Source: Desarmillaria ectypa (Eukaryota; Basidiomycota; Agaricomycetes; Agaricales; Physalacriaceae). From it: 64,000 bases of DNA. The translations under genes and the position numbers were made by a program. The notes under the pieces were generated by a model. It was not told the DNA's origin. It saw only the letters and a program-made list of their open reading frames with translations, and did no database searches. Of the stretch, positions 11,829 through 22,578 are shown piece after piece (position 1 is the stretch's first letter; each line of letters starts with the position of its first letter). The stretch is taken from contig JAUDYN010000004.1 in NCBI GenBank assembly GCA_030407005.1, forward strand, positions 2,108,001 to 2,172,000. Reading direction: 5' to 3'.

Positions 11829-13347
11829 ATGGCTTCCACTAACTTTTCTAGTTTCCATTCGTCGGATCCGGGCTCCTCTATTCTCCCAGGTGGGCATTAA
11901 GCTCCCAAAGTTGCGTCGTATTCAACCTTCACCGTAGTCAATACCCATGTTGAAGAATCTTTGAACGACTTTACCTTGCAGGCTTTCAATCAGTTTGCTA
12001 ATGAAGATGTTGAGATGCAGGTAAGGCTAACTCCAAGCATCTCTCCATCAGATCGTCCACACTGACAGCACGGTCCAGGCGCCTCTGTCAGAGAGCGGCG
12101 CATTCGTAGTGGTGGACACGAACATATTGCTACATGACTTTGATGTATTGGTTCAGTTCGTCGAAGACGTCGAGAGAGAAAACGTTCCTGTGGTCATTAT
12201 CATCCCTGGAGTGGTCATCCAGGAACTCGATGGGTGCGTTATTCTCATATTTCGATATCCTCTACTGATGTTGGGCCTGAAGACATAAACACAATCAGTC
12301 GTTGAGGTGGTTCGCCAGACGATCTTCTACATGGCTGTTGAAGAAAGTCCAGGAAAGGCGATCTGTGAAAGGACAAGCGACTGAGGAAACTCTTAGACGA
12401 TCAGGCAACTGGAGGGTCACGCTGCGGGATGAGGTGATATCTTTATCTGGATGCCACTAAGTTGGCTATAAACGTGTTCACAGGTCCAGAAAGATGGTGA
12501 CAGAGGCAACGATGAGCGGATCGTCGATTGCTGCAAATATTTCGCACTAATCTGCCGCACTGTTCTTTGGAGTGGCGACAAGAATCTTTGTTTTGACGTG
12601 CATGCCGAAAGTGAGCAGCTAGTCTCCTCTGCCCTTGCTACTTACTCATCTATATAACAAGGAACCATTGGCGCATTGTCCCCTGATCGTCGCCAATGGA
12701 CAAGTCGCTATCTCATTAGTGTCATTTTTGAAAACACTGTGGACTCGAGAAAATTCGCGTCTGAGAGACCGACATATAAAAGAGACACGCGTATTGTAGA
12801 AGAAACGAGCCAGCTTCCAAGCCATACACGAGATCCTGACGGTATGGACATTGACGAAGAGGGTGACGATGGTCTGGTCATCATCCGAACAGACGCGCGC
12901 GATCTCCTTCACGTCCAAGTTGTCAACCACTTTTCCATGCTGTTGGCTCAGCTTATTCTGCGCGTCGGGAGTGCTGAAATACGTTCATATCAAACGCGTT
13001 CGGTGTCCAGATATGCTCCTGAATGGCAACAGAACAGGAAACCGATTCCTGATTGGAGAGTTTTTGAGCTGTTGGAGTATCTGGACGGCAAGAAATACCG
13101 CACGGCCACGAACCCCAAGCTGGAGTGGTTCTTGCAGCTCGCCCCTAGCTATCGACCAGACCCAAAAGCCAGTGATTGGCATGGCTCGCGAAGAGGACAA
13201 GACTGGTCGCGAACAGACTGGTTGAATGCCCTTGGTGGACTAAAGCAAATTGGGATCGACTGGGCAGACACACCCATTCAAGAATCCCTAGCTATGTTGG
13301 AGCGAGAATTATCATTCGTGTTTTCGCAGGAGATGTTGATAATATGA
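11829..13347 (+). CDS. SWT1: Swt1-like PIN-domain endoribonuclease
   Basis: The start ATG at 11829 opens a short exon (MASTNFSSFHSSDPGSSIL); an intron to 11938 follows. The PIN domain begins SGAFVVVDTNILLHDFDVLV with its first catalytic Asp, runs on with VPVVIIIPGVVIQELDG, and after a 49-nt intron HKHNQSLRWFARRSSTWLLK. The second half of the fold carries the acidic and Asn-rich element GNDERIVDCCKYF and WSGDKNLC, where PIN nucleases place further catalytic acids. The C-terminal ~200 residues are helical and hydrophobic in places (FSMLLAQLILRVGSA), as in Swt1. Yeast Swt1 cleaves unspliced mRNA at the nuclear pore and takes part in mRNP quality control. The PIN assignment is strong; the Swt1 orthology rests on domain order and is moderate. 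Confidence 0.75.
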
Positions 13348-13719
13348 AAATATCCGCTATTCTGTTACGTATCTTTGTTTTTTTACCTGTTTCACCGCTT
13401 GACGGCCATTGTATTTCTATAATTTTTGAAGAGATTGCGGTTTGAGCGAGGCTGTCAGCTGCTATGTACATTTTGTGGCTGGAAACAAGCTGGGTTTGCC
13501 CTTGGTAGCCTCGACGCTTAATCAATGTCAATTACTGGATATTAATAAAGATGCTTATGCTCCATCGGGGCAAGGCACCCGTCGCATTTGCGGCGCTTTC
13601 AATAGAAGCTTACGCAAGATGCGGCTGTGCTTCCGGAAGCGGCTTGGATCAGGCGGTTCAGTTTTATATACAAGAGTATTACCCTCCTCCTCCTCCTCCT
13701 CCTCCTCCCATCATTCTCC
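13348..13719. other. Intergenic, tandem SWT1 to SUR1
   Basis: It holds the 3' UTR of SWT1 and the promoter and leader of SUR1. The only clear element is a TCC triplet repeat close to the SUR1 start (separate entry). Open frames here carry no recognisable protein. Confidence 0.5.
13683..13708. repeat. (TCC)n microsatellite in the SUR1 leader
   Basis: About nine copies of TCC/CCT on the + strand end 11 bp before the SUR1 start codon. A polypyrimidine tract here may act as promoter or leader element, and its length is likely to vary between strains. Confidence 0.85.
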
Positions 13720-15355
13720 ATGGCACGTCGTCGTCCCCTATGCATATTTCTCTCTCTCCTGGGCCTTTTCCTCCTTGGAACAGTCGTCGTTCTCTCTTCT
13801 ATAACTTATTACCTTTCCATTGATCTTAATGCCTATCTCTCCGAAGACCAAGTACCCATACTTGGGCGATACGAGCGGTGGAACGCCTCAGAACACGGCC
13901 AGGTTGAACGTATCCCACGAATTCTTCACCAGACATGGCGGACAGAGACTCTTCCCGAGAAATGGAGGCCAGTTTCTCAAGAATGCCGGGACCTTATGCC
14001 AGATTAGTGCGTCTCATATTTATGCACGTCTCTTTTATTTGACTAACGATCCTCTCAGTGAATACATGCTCTGGACTGATGACAGTTCTCGTGATTTTAT
14101 ATCAGAGTATTACCCTTGGTTTTTGGATACATTCAACGATTATCGATATCCCATTCAGCGGGCAGACGCCATCCGCTATTTCATTCTTCATCACTATGGT
14201 GGTGTCTACTTGGACCTTGACATTGGATGTAAACGTCCTCTAGACCCCCTCCTGGCCTATCCTGTCATCCTTCCAAAAACAATTCCAGTGGGCATCTCGA
14301 ACGACCTCATTTTCTCCGAAAAAGGACATCCGTTCATGGCGCAAGTGATACACAGCCTCGTCACATTCGATCACTCATGGGTACTCAACTATCCAACTGT
14401 AATGTTCTCAACGGGACCTATGTTCCTTTCAGCCCAATACAGCATTTTCACCTCATCCCACGCTAGTGCCGTCAGTGATCCTATCCGTGTCCTCCCAAAG
14501 TCATTGTATGGAAAAAACGCAAAGGAGGGAGAGGCACCACATTCCTTCTTTTCACATTTCTATGGGAGCAGCTGGCATGCTGATGATGCTGCTTTCATCG
14601 GTTTCCTTGGCCATTGGGGCAAAGTATTGATGTGGATTGGCCTGATTGTCCTCTTATTAGGCTTATTCTCTATCGCGTTCCCCGGTAAACAACGCAGATA
14701 TAGCTTGCGTCGTATTGGTGGATACGAGGTCCTCTTTCCACGTTGGTCTTCAGGGACAGGCCACTGGCATTTCGGTTCTTCATCTTCATCTGACAGTGAT
14801 AGCGACTCTCCTATCGACCGGGAAGTTCCTGTTTTGCAGCTCCCATTCGATGTTCGACCGAGTTCCCCAACGTCATCGGATGCATCCATAGAGCCATATG
14901 CTGGCCGTCCATCCAGTCCTTTGGTGGACGCTTTCCGGCGATTGTGCAACAGAGTGGCGGCACTGACAAGTCCGCGAGAAGACGTCCCCCGAACGCCATT
15001 CCGCAGTAGGCGCCAGCGTTCCGGCCGTGGTGTTTTATTCTTCCTTCCCGCGATATTCACGCAGTCACAAGATATTGAGCTTGGTCCCGCTCCTGCATAT
15101 TCAGATCCACAAGGGCCGTTGTTACCTCGTCCTTCCTCACGCACCCATATTCAGCCACCTTCAGACAAACACCGTCAGGAGGACTCTCGATCAGGAAGTG
15201 TCGAGGCCCGGAGTCCACTGTCGGAAGGAATTTCCAACTCGAGGTCGTCTACCGAGAATAGTACCCTTATAGACTTTGGCCATGATTTCCGCCCGTCATC
15301 GTCATCGTCATCGCATCACACGCGGTCCCGCAGCTCACCGCATCGAGAATCATAG
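13720..15355 (+). CDS. SUR1: Inositolphosphorylceramide mannosyltransferase, Sur1/Csh1 type
   Basis: Type II Golgi glycosyltransferase of the DXD (Gly_transf_sug/OCH1-like) family. It probably transfers mannose from GDP-mannose to inositolphosphorylceramide. The ATG at 13720 gives a short basic tail and a signal anchor (LCIFLSLLGLFLLGTVVVLS). The catalytic core has RIPRILHQTWRTETLPEKW, YEYMLWTDDSSR after one intron (about 14008-14058), then RADAIRYFILHHYGGVYLDL followed by DIG with the DXD metal site, and FSTGPMFLS. A second hydrophobic helix (LMWIGLIVLLLGLFSIAF, about 14627-14680) is followed by a Ser-rich tail of about 220 residues, longer than in the yeast enzymes. Sur1 and Csh1 also carry C-terminal membrane segments. 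The exact acceptor cannot be proved from sequence. Confidence 0.83.
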
Positions 15356-15617
15356 GAATTTCTGTGACCTATACCACATATTTATCCGACGACTGCTTCA
15401 GATGGGGAGAGATTTTATTGCACAGTATACCCATTGCATATCTTATGACACTGGCTCCGTGTACCAATTATTCCAACTCTTCCTGTACAGTCAAATTTAT
15501 ATTTAACAGCTATACTTAGGTAGCAAGGGACATACGATAGAACAGTATCTTATATATGTTGGTTACAAGAGTTGTCACTAGAACGCGATAAATAATCCTT
15601 CCTGTCCTTCATATTTT
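15356..15617. other. Intergenic between convergent SUR1 and MFS genes
   Basis: AT-rich 3' UTR sequence shared by two convergent genes, with several TATATAT/TATTTAT runs (about 15495-15560). No open frame of interest. Confidence 0.5.
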
Positions 15618-17417
15618 CTATGCCGGCTTTGCGATGCGTCTCATACCAGAACTAAGAACAAACATTGCGATAGCACCAACGGCGTACGTGTATGATGGTC
15701 CGACGGTCCAGTAAGAAGCACACGCTGCGAATGAAGTCGTGTCAATAGGTATTCTATTCTTAATCAATTAGATTCCCACCAAGAAGAGGTCCCACTGCGC
15801 GACCAAGCTGTCCGGCTGATCTGAAGTTTCCTAAAGCCTTGCCCTTGGCAAGCTGAGGGTGCTCTTTAATATTTTTGCCAGTGACAGGGTCGAATCCTCC
15901 TTCGTCGCATTGTAACGAAGCAAACGCAGTCAAAGAATTCACCACAGTTGCCGACGTGAACGCCATGCAAACTGCTGCACCCTGCAACAACCTATGTGCC
16001 AGCACAGGTCTTGATGCGAGGAACTGCGGAAGCAGGGCCAGGAGGACAAGCCCCACAGCACAGCTTGAAACTCCCCGTCGGGCCATCACTCCCTCGCCTA
16101 TTTGCGAAGTAGCCCGTCGGACGTATCCACCCTGAAGCAGTGCACTGATAATCCCAATGGAGCCAATGAGCATGCCATTTTGTTTGTTGTTCCAATCGAA
16201 CACTGAATAGCGCAGAAAACACGGAGTGAGTATATTACTATATGCATCAAGGCAGCAGCTTACGGTCAAACGTCAAGAAGGTAAGGGTGAACTCGACCCC
16301 CGAAAAGACTCCCAAGAACAAGAGATGAAAGTAGCGGAGAGATTGTAGCGTGGCCAAACGTCTTTCAATACTAGCTTTCTTTGTCACAGCGGGCTTTCCG
16401 TTAGGAGTTTTGCCGTTCGACGAGGTAGTTTTCTCTTCGGTACTTGGCCGAAGGCCTTTTCCACGAGTCTCGGGTAAGGCAATGGCCAAGAAAGCGGTTT
16501 CGACCGTCAGAAGTACCAAGGTGAGAATTGCGGGAACTGCAAAGACATTCAGATCGCCAACATGCATGTTGGCGGCGAGGGACGACGGTAGCGGTTTGGA
16601 CGCAAAGTATGCTCCTATAGGAGGGCCAATAATGAAGCAAATGGCGAATGCTATGCCGACGTGAGCAAGCGCTCTTGAACGATCGGCCGGGGTGGTTATG
16701 TCAGAGAGAATTGCTCTGTAAGTTATGATCAGCTTATATTTAATAGAAATTTAAGATGTAACGAGCGAACATTGCTAGTTGTACATTGCCTTCGCTCAAG
16801 CCACCTATAACTCTTGAGAGCATGTACGATGCAAAGGTAGTCGACTTGATCCATCTGTGAACCATATTAGTATCTGTTGGTTCTGCACTAGGTGAACGAC
16901 TTGCTCACACAAGGGCCGACAGAACGTTTCCAATCATAGTGAACAACAGAATGCGCTTTCTGCCATACTTGTCTGACAGCGACCCAATCCTCGGTGAGAC
17001 TATGAACTGAAGCGTTCTAATACTCGTCTGAGTTACGTGTCAGTAATAGAGATAATAACAACACACGAGAATACTGAGCCCATGAGACCACCTGAACTGA
17101 CATCAGAAACATCTCTGCAAAATTAACGCGTTCACACACCAAGCAATACGACGTCCCATCTCCCAGAATGTTCGGTGACAGCTGGGTTGTACAAAAAACT
17201 CCGGAAGTACGAAACGAAACCCAGCGTTCGTGAAAGAAACCCATTGGCATCAGATATCTCTCGCTGCAATGACTGTGTTAACTGAAGAACTGCAAGGACT
17301 GCAAGTCCTTACCAAAGTATACCATTCTATTAACCGAGGAAACAAGGGTAATGGTATGGTGAATGCGAAGAGGTCGAGAACCAACGAAAGAAAAACAATT
17401 GTTTCAACTCTGGCCAT
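15618..17417 (-). CDS. Major facilitator superfamily transporter
   Basis: Multi-exon 12-helix transporter. The start ATG at 17415-17417 opens MARVETIVFLSLVLDLFAFT, the first helix, followed by TIPLPLFPRLIEWY. After several introns comes the signature loop between helices 2 and 3, SPRIGSLSDKYGRKR. The remaining exons give further helices, such as FAVPAILTLVLLTVETAFLA and NGMLIGSIGIISALLQGGYV. The order resembles the tetracycline/multidrug H+ antiporter branch of MFS (the MFSD10-like group in eukaryotes). The substrate cannot be predicted. The C-terminus is AIAMFVLSSGMRRIAKPA, TAG at 15618-15620. A central cytosolic loop near 16360-16450 is rich in Lys, Ser and Thr. Confidence 0.8.
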
Positions 17418-17597
17418 TGGCGCAGGTGGTGGCCGAAGAGGAGAATACAGGACAGTTCGAAGGAAGAAGGTCGGTTTTTGTTATTAGTGTCAACGTGGAA
17501 GCGGTGTCATTTGCGTTGACTCCGGCTATTGATTGCCGGCGATGGCTACAACGGCAATCGCCAGTACCCACCACGAAATACAGATACGTTAATAAAT

Positions 17598-20548
17598 TTA
17601 CTCTTCGGCTACCTCTTCAACCACGTCGCCTTCAATTGCAGCTTCAGCCGCTTCCCTTTCTCCAGTTCCTCGGAACTTTTGGTCTTCAGACGTAGCAGTC
17701 AGGCCTGTCTGGAAATGAGAGCTCGTCTCTGTTTTTGTGATCTCCCTAAGTGCCATGGTAGCATAGGCTGCCGTTCCAAGGGTTAGCTGTATTTGGAGGG
17801 CCATAAACTTGCCATTTTCGACAGTAATTGGAGCATCGAATCCAAGTAGCTTGTCCTCATCTGCCTGCGCAAGGGGCACATCTGGGTCTGTGTACCGCAG
17901 AACAGACCAGGCCATTTCCTTGGGAAGATGCAGAATCTTTCGGTACGACCCGTTCAGTGTGTAGATTCTACGTGTCCAGGGCATTAGATAGAATTTGGCT
18001 GCTAGATGCACACAGCTGTCTCACCTCTGCTTCCTAACAAAATTGTCGGCATCAAGGCCATCCATCTGAAGAAACTCCCGGTATCTTTCGCCAAGTTTTC
18101 CGCCGGGGTAGGCGACATCAGTTCCCGGTAGAGGCATGATAACATCGAAGATACTATACTTGCCGACGTCCTCTTCCGTAAGGGTCTTCACTACTGGGGC
18201 GACGTAAGGCCTCCTCGCCTTCTTCCCACCCCGAGATGAAGTATGTTCTTCTGCCAAAGTGTAAATCCCACTGAAAATCTTTAAAAAATGACTTGCCTCG
18301 TTCTTCTTCTTTCTCTGCGCTAGGTTCGTCGACATCCACGCCTGAGGTATCGAACACCAGATCACCAGGAACAGGCTTGTCCACTCCATATGTTCGTATA
18401 CGTTCCGAGACAATGGCATTCCATACGTATGACTGATATGCATGAATGTACATTAGACGAAGATTCTTGGGAATCTATCGGCCCGTTAGCATACGAGACA
18501 CGTATATATTTCCTTGGCTTACTGTGTCTAATGCACCCATGGCATTTCTGGTATCGCCCTTTTGGGTCTTGAAGCTTTCTAGTAGACATCGTTCGGCCAC
18601 AACCCGTCTCGGCATGAGTTCAAGAGCTTTGTCCAAGTCGCGATCGACGAGCCAAGCATTCCGGGCAGCTTCAACGTCAGGATGTTCACCATGCCGGGGC
18701 TGGAGGATGAGGGATACGGCTTTCTGCCAATCAGATTGCAGCAGCGCAAGTCCAATGGCGTGTGTAGGCACCGATGCCGTCCCAAAACGTTGCATACCTG
18801 ATATTTTGTGAGTCAGGTGAGTAATTTCATCTAATCAGCAAGATATAATTACCGTAGTAATTGATGAACCCTTTGTTCTTGATGACGTTCAATGCCTCAT
18901 TCATGCTTTGCTCCGATTCGACGCGGACATTCCTAAGGTATGTGCTGAATCAATATACATCGTAGACGTAGCAACTTGAGCAGACATACCGCAGCGTGAT
19001 TAGGAATGCATTACCTTTCAACATCCCTAGTTCCAAACCCGCTTTGCGATAGTTGAAGTCTGCAATCCTCAGCCCTCGTTCGCCACGAGACTTGAAGACA
19101 TCTTCAATCGTCCGACGCCCATTCAGACCATTGGCGAGCTTCCACACGTCTTCGACCGTTTTGCTGCCTCTCTTAAGCGATACTCGCTGGACAGTCACAC
19201 CACGCTTGTCCTTCGTACCTGCGACGGAAAGATCTTTCACGCTGACATGGAGGGAACGAGAAAGGTGGCCAAGGGCATCTTGGGTGTCGCGGTTGGTCTT
19301 CTGGAGCGTAAAGTGGATATAAGGAGGGTATGTCCCTCGTGGAGCTCGTTCCCCTCGACCTCCTGGAACAACGTAAACAGGGGTCAGCCTATCGGGCGTA
19401 AAATAACTCACCCCTACCTCCACGGCCTCCACGGCCTCCACGACTCTTCGACCATTTAATAACAATTCTTGATCCTTCATCAATATCAGGAGCAATAATA
19501 TCCGTCTCACTGTCAAGCTTTCCATTGAAAAGTTCGCGAATGGCTTGATGTAGACCAGTTCTAGTAGCCTTTGAAGCAATCGGCTACATTGAAGTTTCTG
19601 AGTTATGTCACAATGGAGAAAGTATGAACCTGAAGAAATACAGACATTCGACAAGACTCTCCTGGTATCTTCTCTTCCTCCTCCTCTTCCGCCTCCACGT
19701 CCACGTCCGCCACGACCACCTCTCCCGCCTCGCCCTCCGCGTTTACCACGAGCTGAGGGCTCAGGCTGTTCAGGATCTGGCTCTGGGGCAGGGGCAGGAT
19801 CGGTCTTGGCTTCGTCTTCAGTTGTTTTGGGAACTCGAGCAGCCCAGCCTGAGTCGCTGACACGCGGTGGTTCCGGTCCCTGTAGATACATTTCTTTCAC
19901 TTCAGCGATCGCGCTTTCCGAGAGGAAAGTAGAGAGCCGCGTCGTGAACGATTCGGGCCAAGGCTCGTCCGAGTAGACTTCGGAAGGTTTTTCTTCTGGT
20001 TTTTCATCTTTCTCCTTCGTGGCAGGTTCCTCACTAATAACCTTATCTTCATCGGCTGCCGGCTCGCCCATCTGAACGTCCTCTGGAGGTGGCTGCTCGG
20101 CCGATGTCGATGCGGTTGGTTTGGATTCCGGCTTGTCGAGCGATTTTAAGTGGATTACTTGACTGTCCTGGTCAACTTCGAATACTATGAAGTCAGTGAA
20201 TCTATCAGTAAAATTATCAGCATGACCTTCCTTCGTAGTGAAAAGAAAATAGACTCACCTCTGCTTGATGATACCCTCAATTTTGGGTATACCATGCCCA
20301 ACATACTCAGAAATTCCGACATCTTTTTCCAAAAAGTTCATCGCGCCTTGCTCAGTAGCAACGGGAAGAGGAACGCCCAGAAGTGCATGACTAGGAGGTA
20401 AAATGTGTTCATGCTTTTTCTCTACGGTTGCAGGACCCGCTTCAGCGTCAACTAACACTGTGTCGTCCAGTTTTGTACGCTTCGAGGATCGTTCCAAGTC
20501 TTCGTTACCGTCCTCACGTTTGCGGATGGCCGCGGCAGATGAAGACAT
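17598..20548 (-). CDS. PUS7: tRNA/RNA pseudouridine synthase of the TruD family
   Basis: Pus7 makes pseudouridine at U13 of tRNAs, U35 of pre-tRNA-Tyr, U2 snRNA and some mRNAs. The ATG at 20546-20548 starts [14 protein letters not shown]. The N-terminal region has the family element [15 protein letters not shown] long acidic, Pro-rich stretch and two Arg-Gly-rich blocks follow (about 19680-19760 and 19340-19450). The catalytic region shows [17 protein letters not shown] and [13 protein letters not shown] with the conserved catalytic Asp, then [41 protein letters not shown] and [14 protein letters not shown]. The stop is at 17598-17600 after an acidic tail. The RGG boxes are not part of the usual yeast or human protein. 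Many short introns are present, e.g. around 18810-18930 and 18270-18300. It is divergent from URA3 by 61 bp. Confidence 0.93.
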
Positions 20549-20609
20549 GGAGGACAGAAGGGAGAAAAGGTATCCTAATAGGGCTGTCACCTCTTGAACG
20601 ATTACCATC
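20549..20609. promoter_or_regulatory. 61-bp divergent promoter, PUS7 / URA3
   Basis: The two start codons are only 61 bp apart and point away from each other, the tightest pair in the window. Both 5' UTRs must be very short or must overlap the other gene's coding sequence. Confidence 0.5.
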
Positions 20610-21534
20610 ATGTTCCGCCAAACTTACGGTCAACGGGCCTCAAAGCATAGCAATCCTGCAGCAAAACTTCTTCTTGATACGATGGAGAGAAAAAAGTCCA
20701 ACCTCGCTGTCAGTGTCGATGTGACTAAATCCGAGGATTTTCTCGCTATCGTGGATGCTGTTGGACCTTTCGTTTGTATGATAAAGGCATTAATTCCTTC
20801 AACAGTTTTGTGCTTATTCTCATCTTGAACTTCAAGACCCACGTCGATATTATTGAAGATTTTGAGCCGCTTCTTATCGACGACCTTCAAGCCTTGAGCT
20901 CGAAACACGATTTTGTGATATTCGAAGACAGGAAGTTCGCTGATATAGGTTAGCTGAATAGCGATTTCCAGGGGCGAAGAACTGATGTCAATCTCCAGGA
21001 AACACTGTTACTCTGCAATATTCTAGCGGCGTACACAAAATTGCAAGTTGGTCTCATATCACCAACGCCCACCCTGTCCCTGGACCATCCATTATCACAG
21101 GACTTTCTTCTGTCGGTCTCCCTCTGGGCCGCGGCCTTTTGCTTTTGGCAGAAATGAGCACCAAGGGCTCCCTCGCTACAGGGAGTTATACCAAAGACGC
21201 CGTTCGTATGGCACGGGCACACCGCGATTTTGTTATCGGGTTCATCGCACAGCGACGGATGGACGGAATTGGTGCCTACGAGAATGATTCCGCTGAGAAC
21301 GAAGATTTTCTTGTTTTGACTCCCGGTGTCGGACTGGATACGAAGGGCGACTCGATGGGCCAGCAATACAGAACTCCTCGAGAAGTGGTTCTCGAGTCCG
21401 GATGTGATGTAATTATCGTTGGCCGAGGCGTCTACGGCAAACACTACCATCTGACTGATAAAATTGCGGAACAAGCGAAACGATATCGAGAAGAAGGATG
21501 GGCGGCTTATCTCGAGCGGACGACTGCTCTGTAA
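20610..21534 (+). CDS. URA3: Orotidine 5'-phosphate decarboxylase
   Basis: Makes UMP from OMP, the last step of de novo pyrimidine synthesis, in the cytosol. The ATG at 20610 starts [19 protein letters not shown]. Exon 1 ends VGPFVCMIK; exon 2 (20837-20948) carries THVDIIEDF and the catalytic signature [14 protein letters not shown]; exon 3 (20999-21534) carries [36 protein letters not shown] and the phosphate-binding end [11 protein letters not shown]. The Asp/Lys catalytic set is complete and the ~275-residue length is normal. The first intron (20787-20836) seems to have a GC donor (see findings). In fungi this gene is a well-known selectable locus (ura3/pyrG). Confidence 0.97.
20787..20836 (+). 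other. GC-AG intron in URA3
   Basis: The conserved CMIK|THVDI junction of OMP decarboxylase is restored only by removing bases 20787-20836, which begin GC (AAG|GCATTA) and end TTCAAG. GT donors a few bases earlier (GTTTGT, GTATGA) would delete conserved residues. Confidence 0.7.
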
Positions 21535-22578
21535 CGATGGCCAAACGAGATGATGGTACATAGTAGGAATGGTATGAATGATTTACATACAAGTAGATGG
21601 TGGTTATGCCAATAAGAATAAATGTAAGCCCTATGTCATTCTCTCTTCAATAATTTTACGAGTCTCTAACCAAGTCCCCAGTACCACCTATTTATACTGT
21701 CCTAGGTGTGTCTGTCTTCTGTGTGATACGTGCTCGATCGCGAGCAATAGGTGCTGCAAAGCGGTTGCAGATGCAACGGATGATGTAGTGTGGCAACACA
21801 GAAAATTTTGGCGTTCAAATCGCTTGTGCCTTCAACAGCTTCTTCAACCTGAAGACCTTGGAGAACACGAATTTCCTCTGCTGCCCATGTGCATCCTCCT
21901 GGAACGCGTTTGATGGACGCAAGATGCCGCGCAAGTCTTCGTACATGATATGGGTCTCTCGTGGAGATTGGTTTGGGATGAAGAGAGTGAAGGCATTGGC
22001 AGACGACGTTGACGTCGCAAAGAATGAGAATGAGTTGAACGAGGAAGATTCGGACGACATATTTGGGACGATGAGAATTCCGGACTTGCCGCAGAGGGGA
22101 TTAGTGAAAAAGCGGCGCTACTGCTGAAACCTGATGTTGATCATGACTCCCCTTATATGTGTCCAAAGCAAATTTCAACCAATTCTCAGACGCGAGGCGC
22201 ATCTTCCTAGTCGAGCAAGTATTGTCAGTGACCCACAAGGCCAAATGCTAGCAAATAAAGTCTCCAAGAGACATTTACCATAGCAACGAGTCAATCCGAA
22301 TCCACGTGGACCTCCACGTTGCAAAATAATCTACAAATCCGGCGATCTTGCTGAATTCGGTTGAAGGGAACTTTCGTTTCCCTTCTCCGACTGTCGCTAG
22401 CTGCTCATCTACATTGTATCGTTTTGAGCCCATCCTTTCAAGTAGTCGGATTCTTTTAGCGGCGACCTTTTGGATCTGCAGCCATTGGCGGCTTTAACAA
22501 TACTTCTGTAGCACGATCAAAGGATATCCGCGATAATGAGATGTTTCTCGCGTAATTCTTCTTGTTCTCTAAGCGCTA
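21535..22578. other. 1-kb stretch without a confident gene
   Basis: This lies between convergent URA3 and the GNAT gene. It holds one candidate open frame at about 21858-22127 (listed separately). The rest, including 22130-22578, shows only short frames on both strands and AT-rich spots, and nothing I can name. It may contain UTRs or a non-coding transcript. Confidence 0.4.
21858..22127 (+). CDS. Possible small protein or 3' exon, unrecognised
   Basis: Open frame of about 89 residues on the + strand ending TGA at 22125-22127. It contains a short Cys/Trp-bearing stretch (NFLCCPCASSWNAF), a basic stretch, an acidic stretch near the end (about 22020-22060) and a basic terminus. The frame may be the last exon of a spliced gene that starts near 21700. 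The opposite strand is also open over much of it (81 codons from an ATG at 22060), so the strand is not certain. No domain is recognised. Confidence 0.22.
   Translation: MENTNFLCCPCASSWNAFDGRKMPRKSSYMIWVSRGDWFGMKRVKALADDVDVAKNENELNEEDSDDIFGTMRIPDLPQRGLVKKRRYC

Noticed and set aside
13820..14010. Alternative start of the mannosyltransferase frame at 13820
   Set aside because: The frame upstream of the splice site near 14058 gives no glycosyltransferase sequence. The true first exon, with the signal anchor and the RILHQTWR motif, is in the frame starting at 13720.
15887..15897. GGGTCGAATCC, a B-box-like sequence
   Set aside because: It lies inside coding sequence of the MFS transporter on the opposite strand, and no A box or cloverleaf can be built around it.
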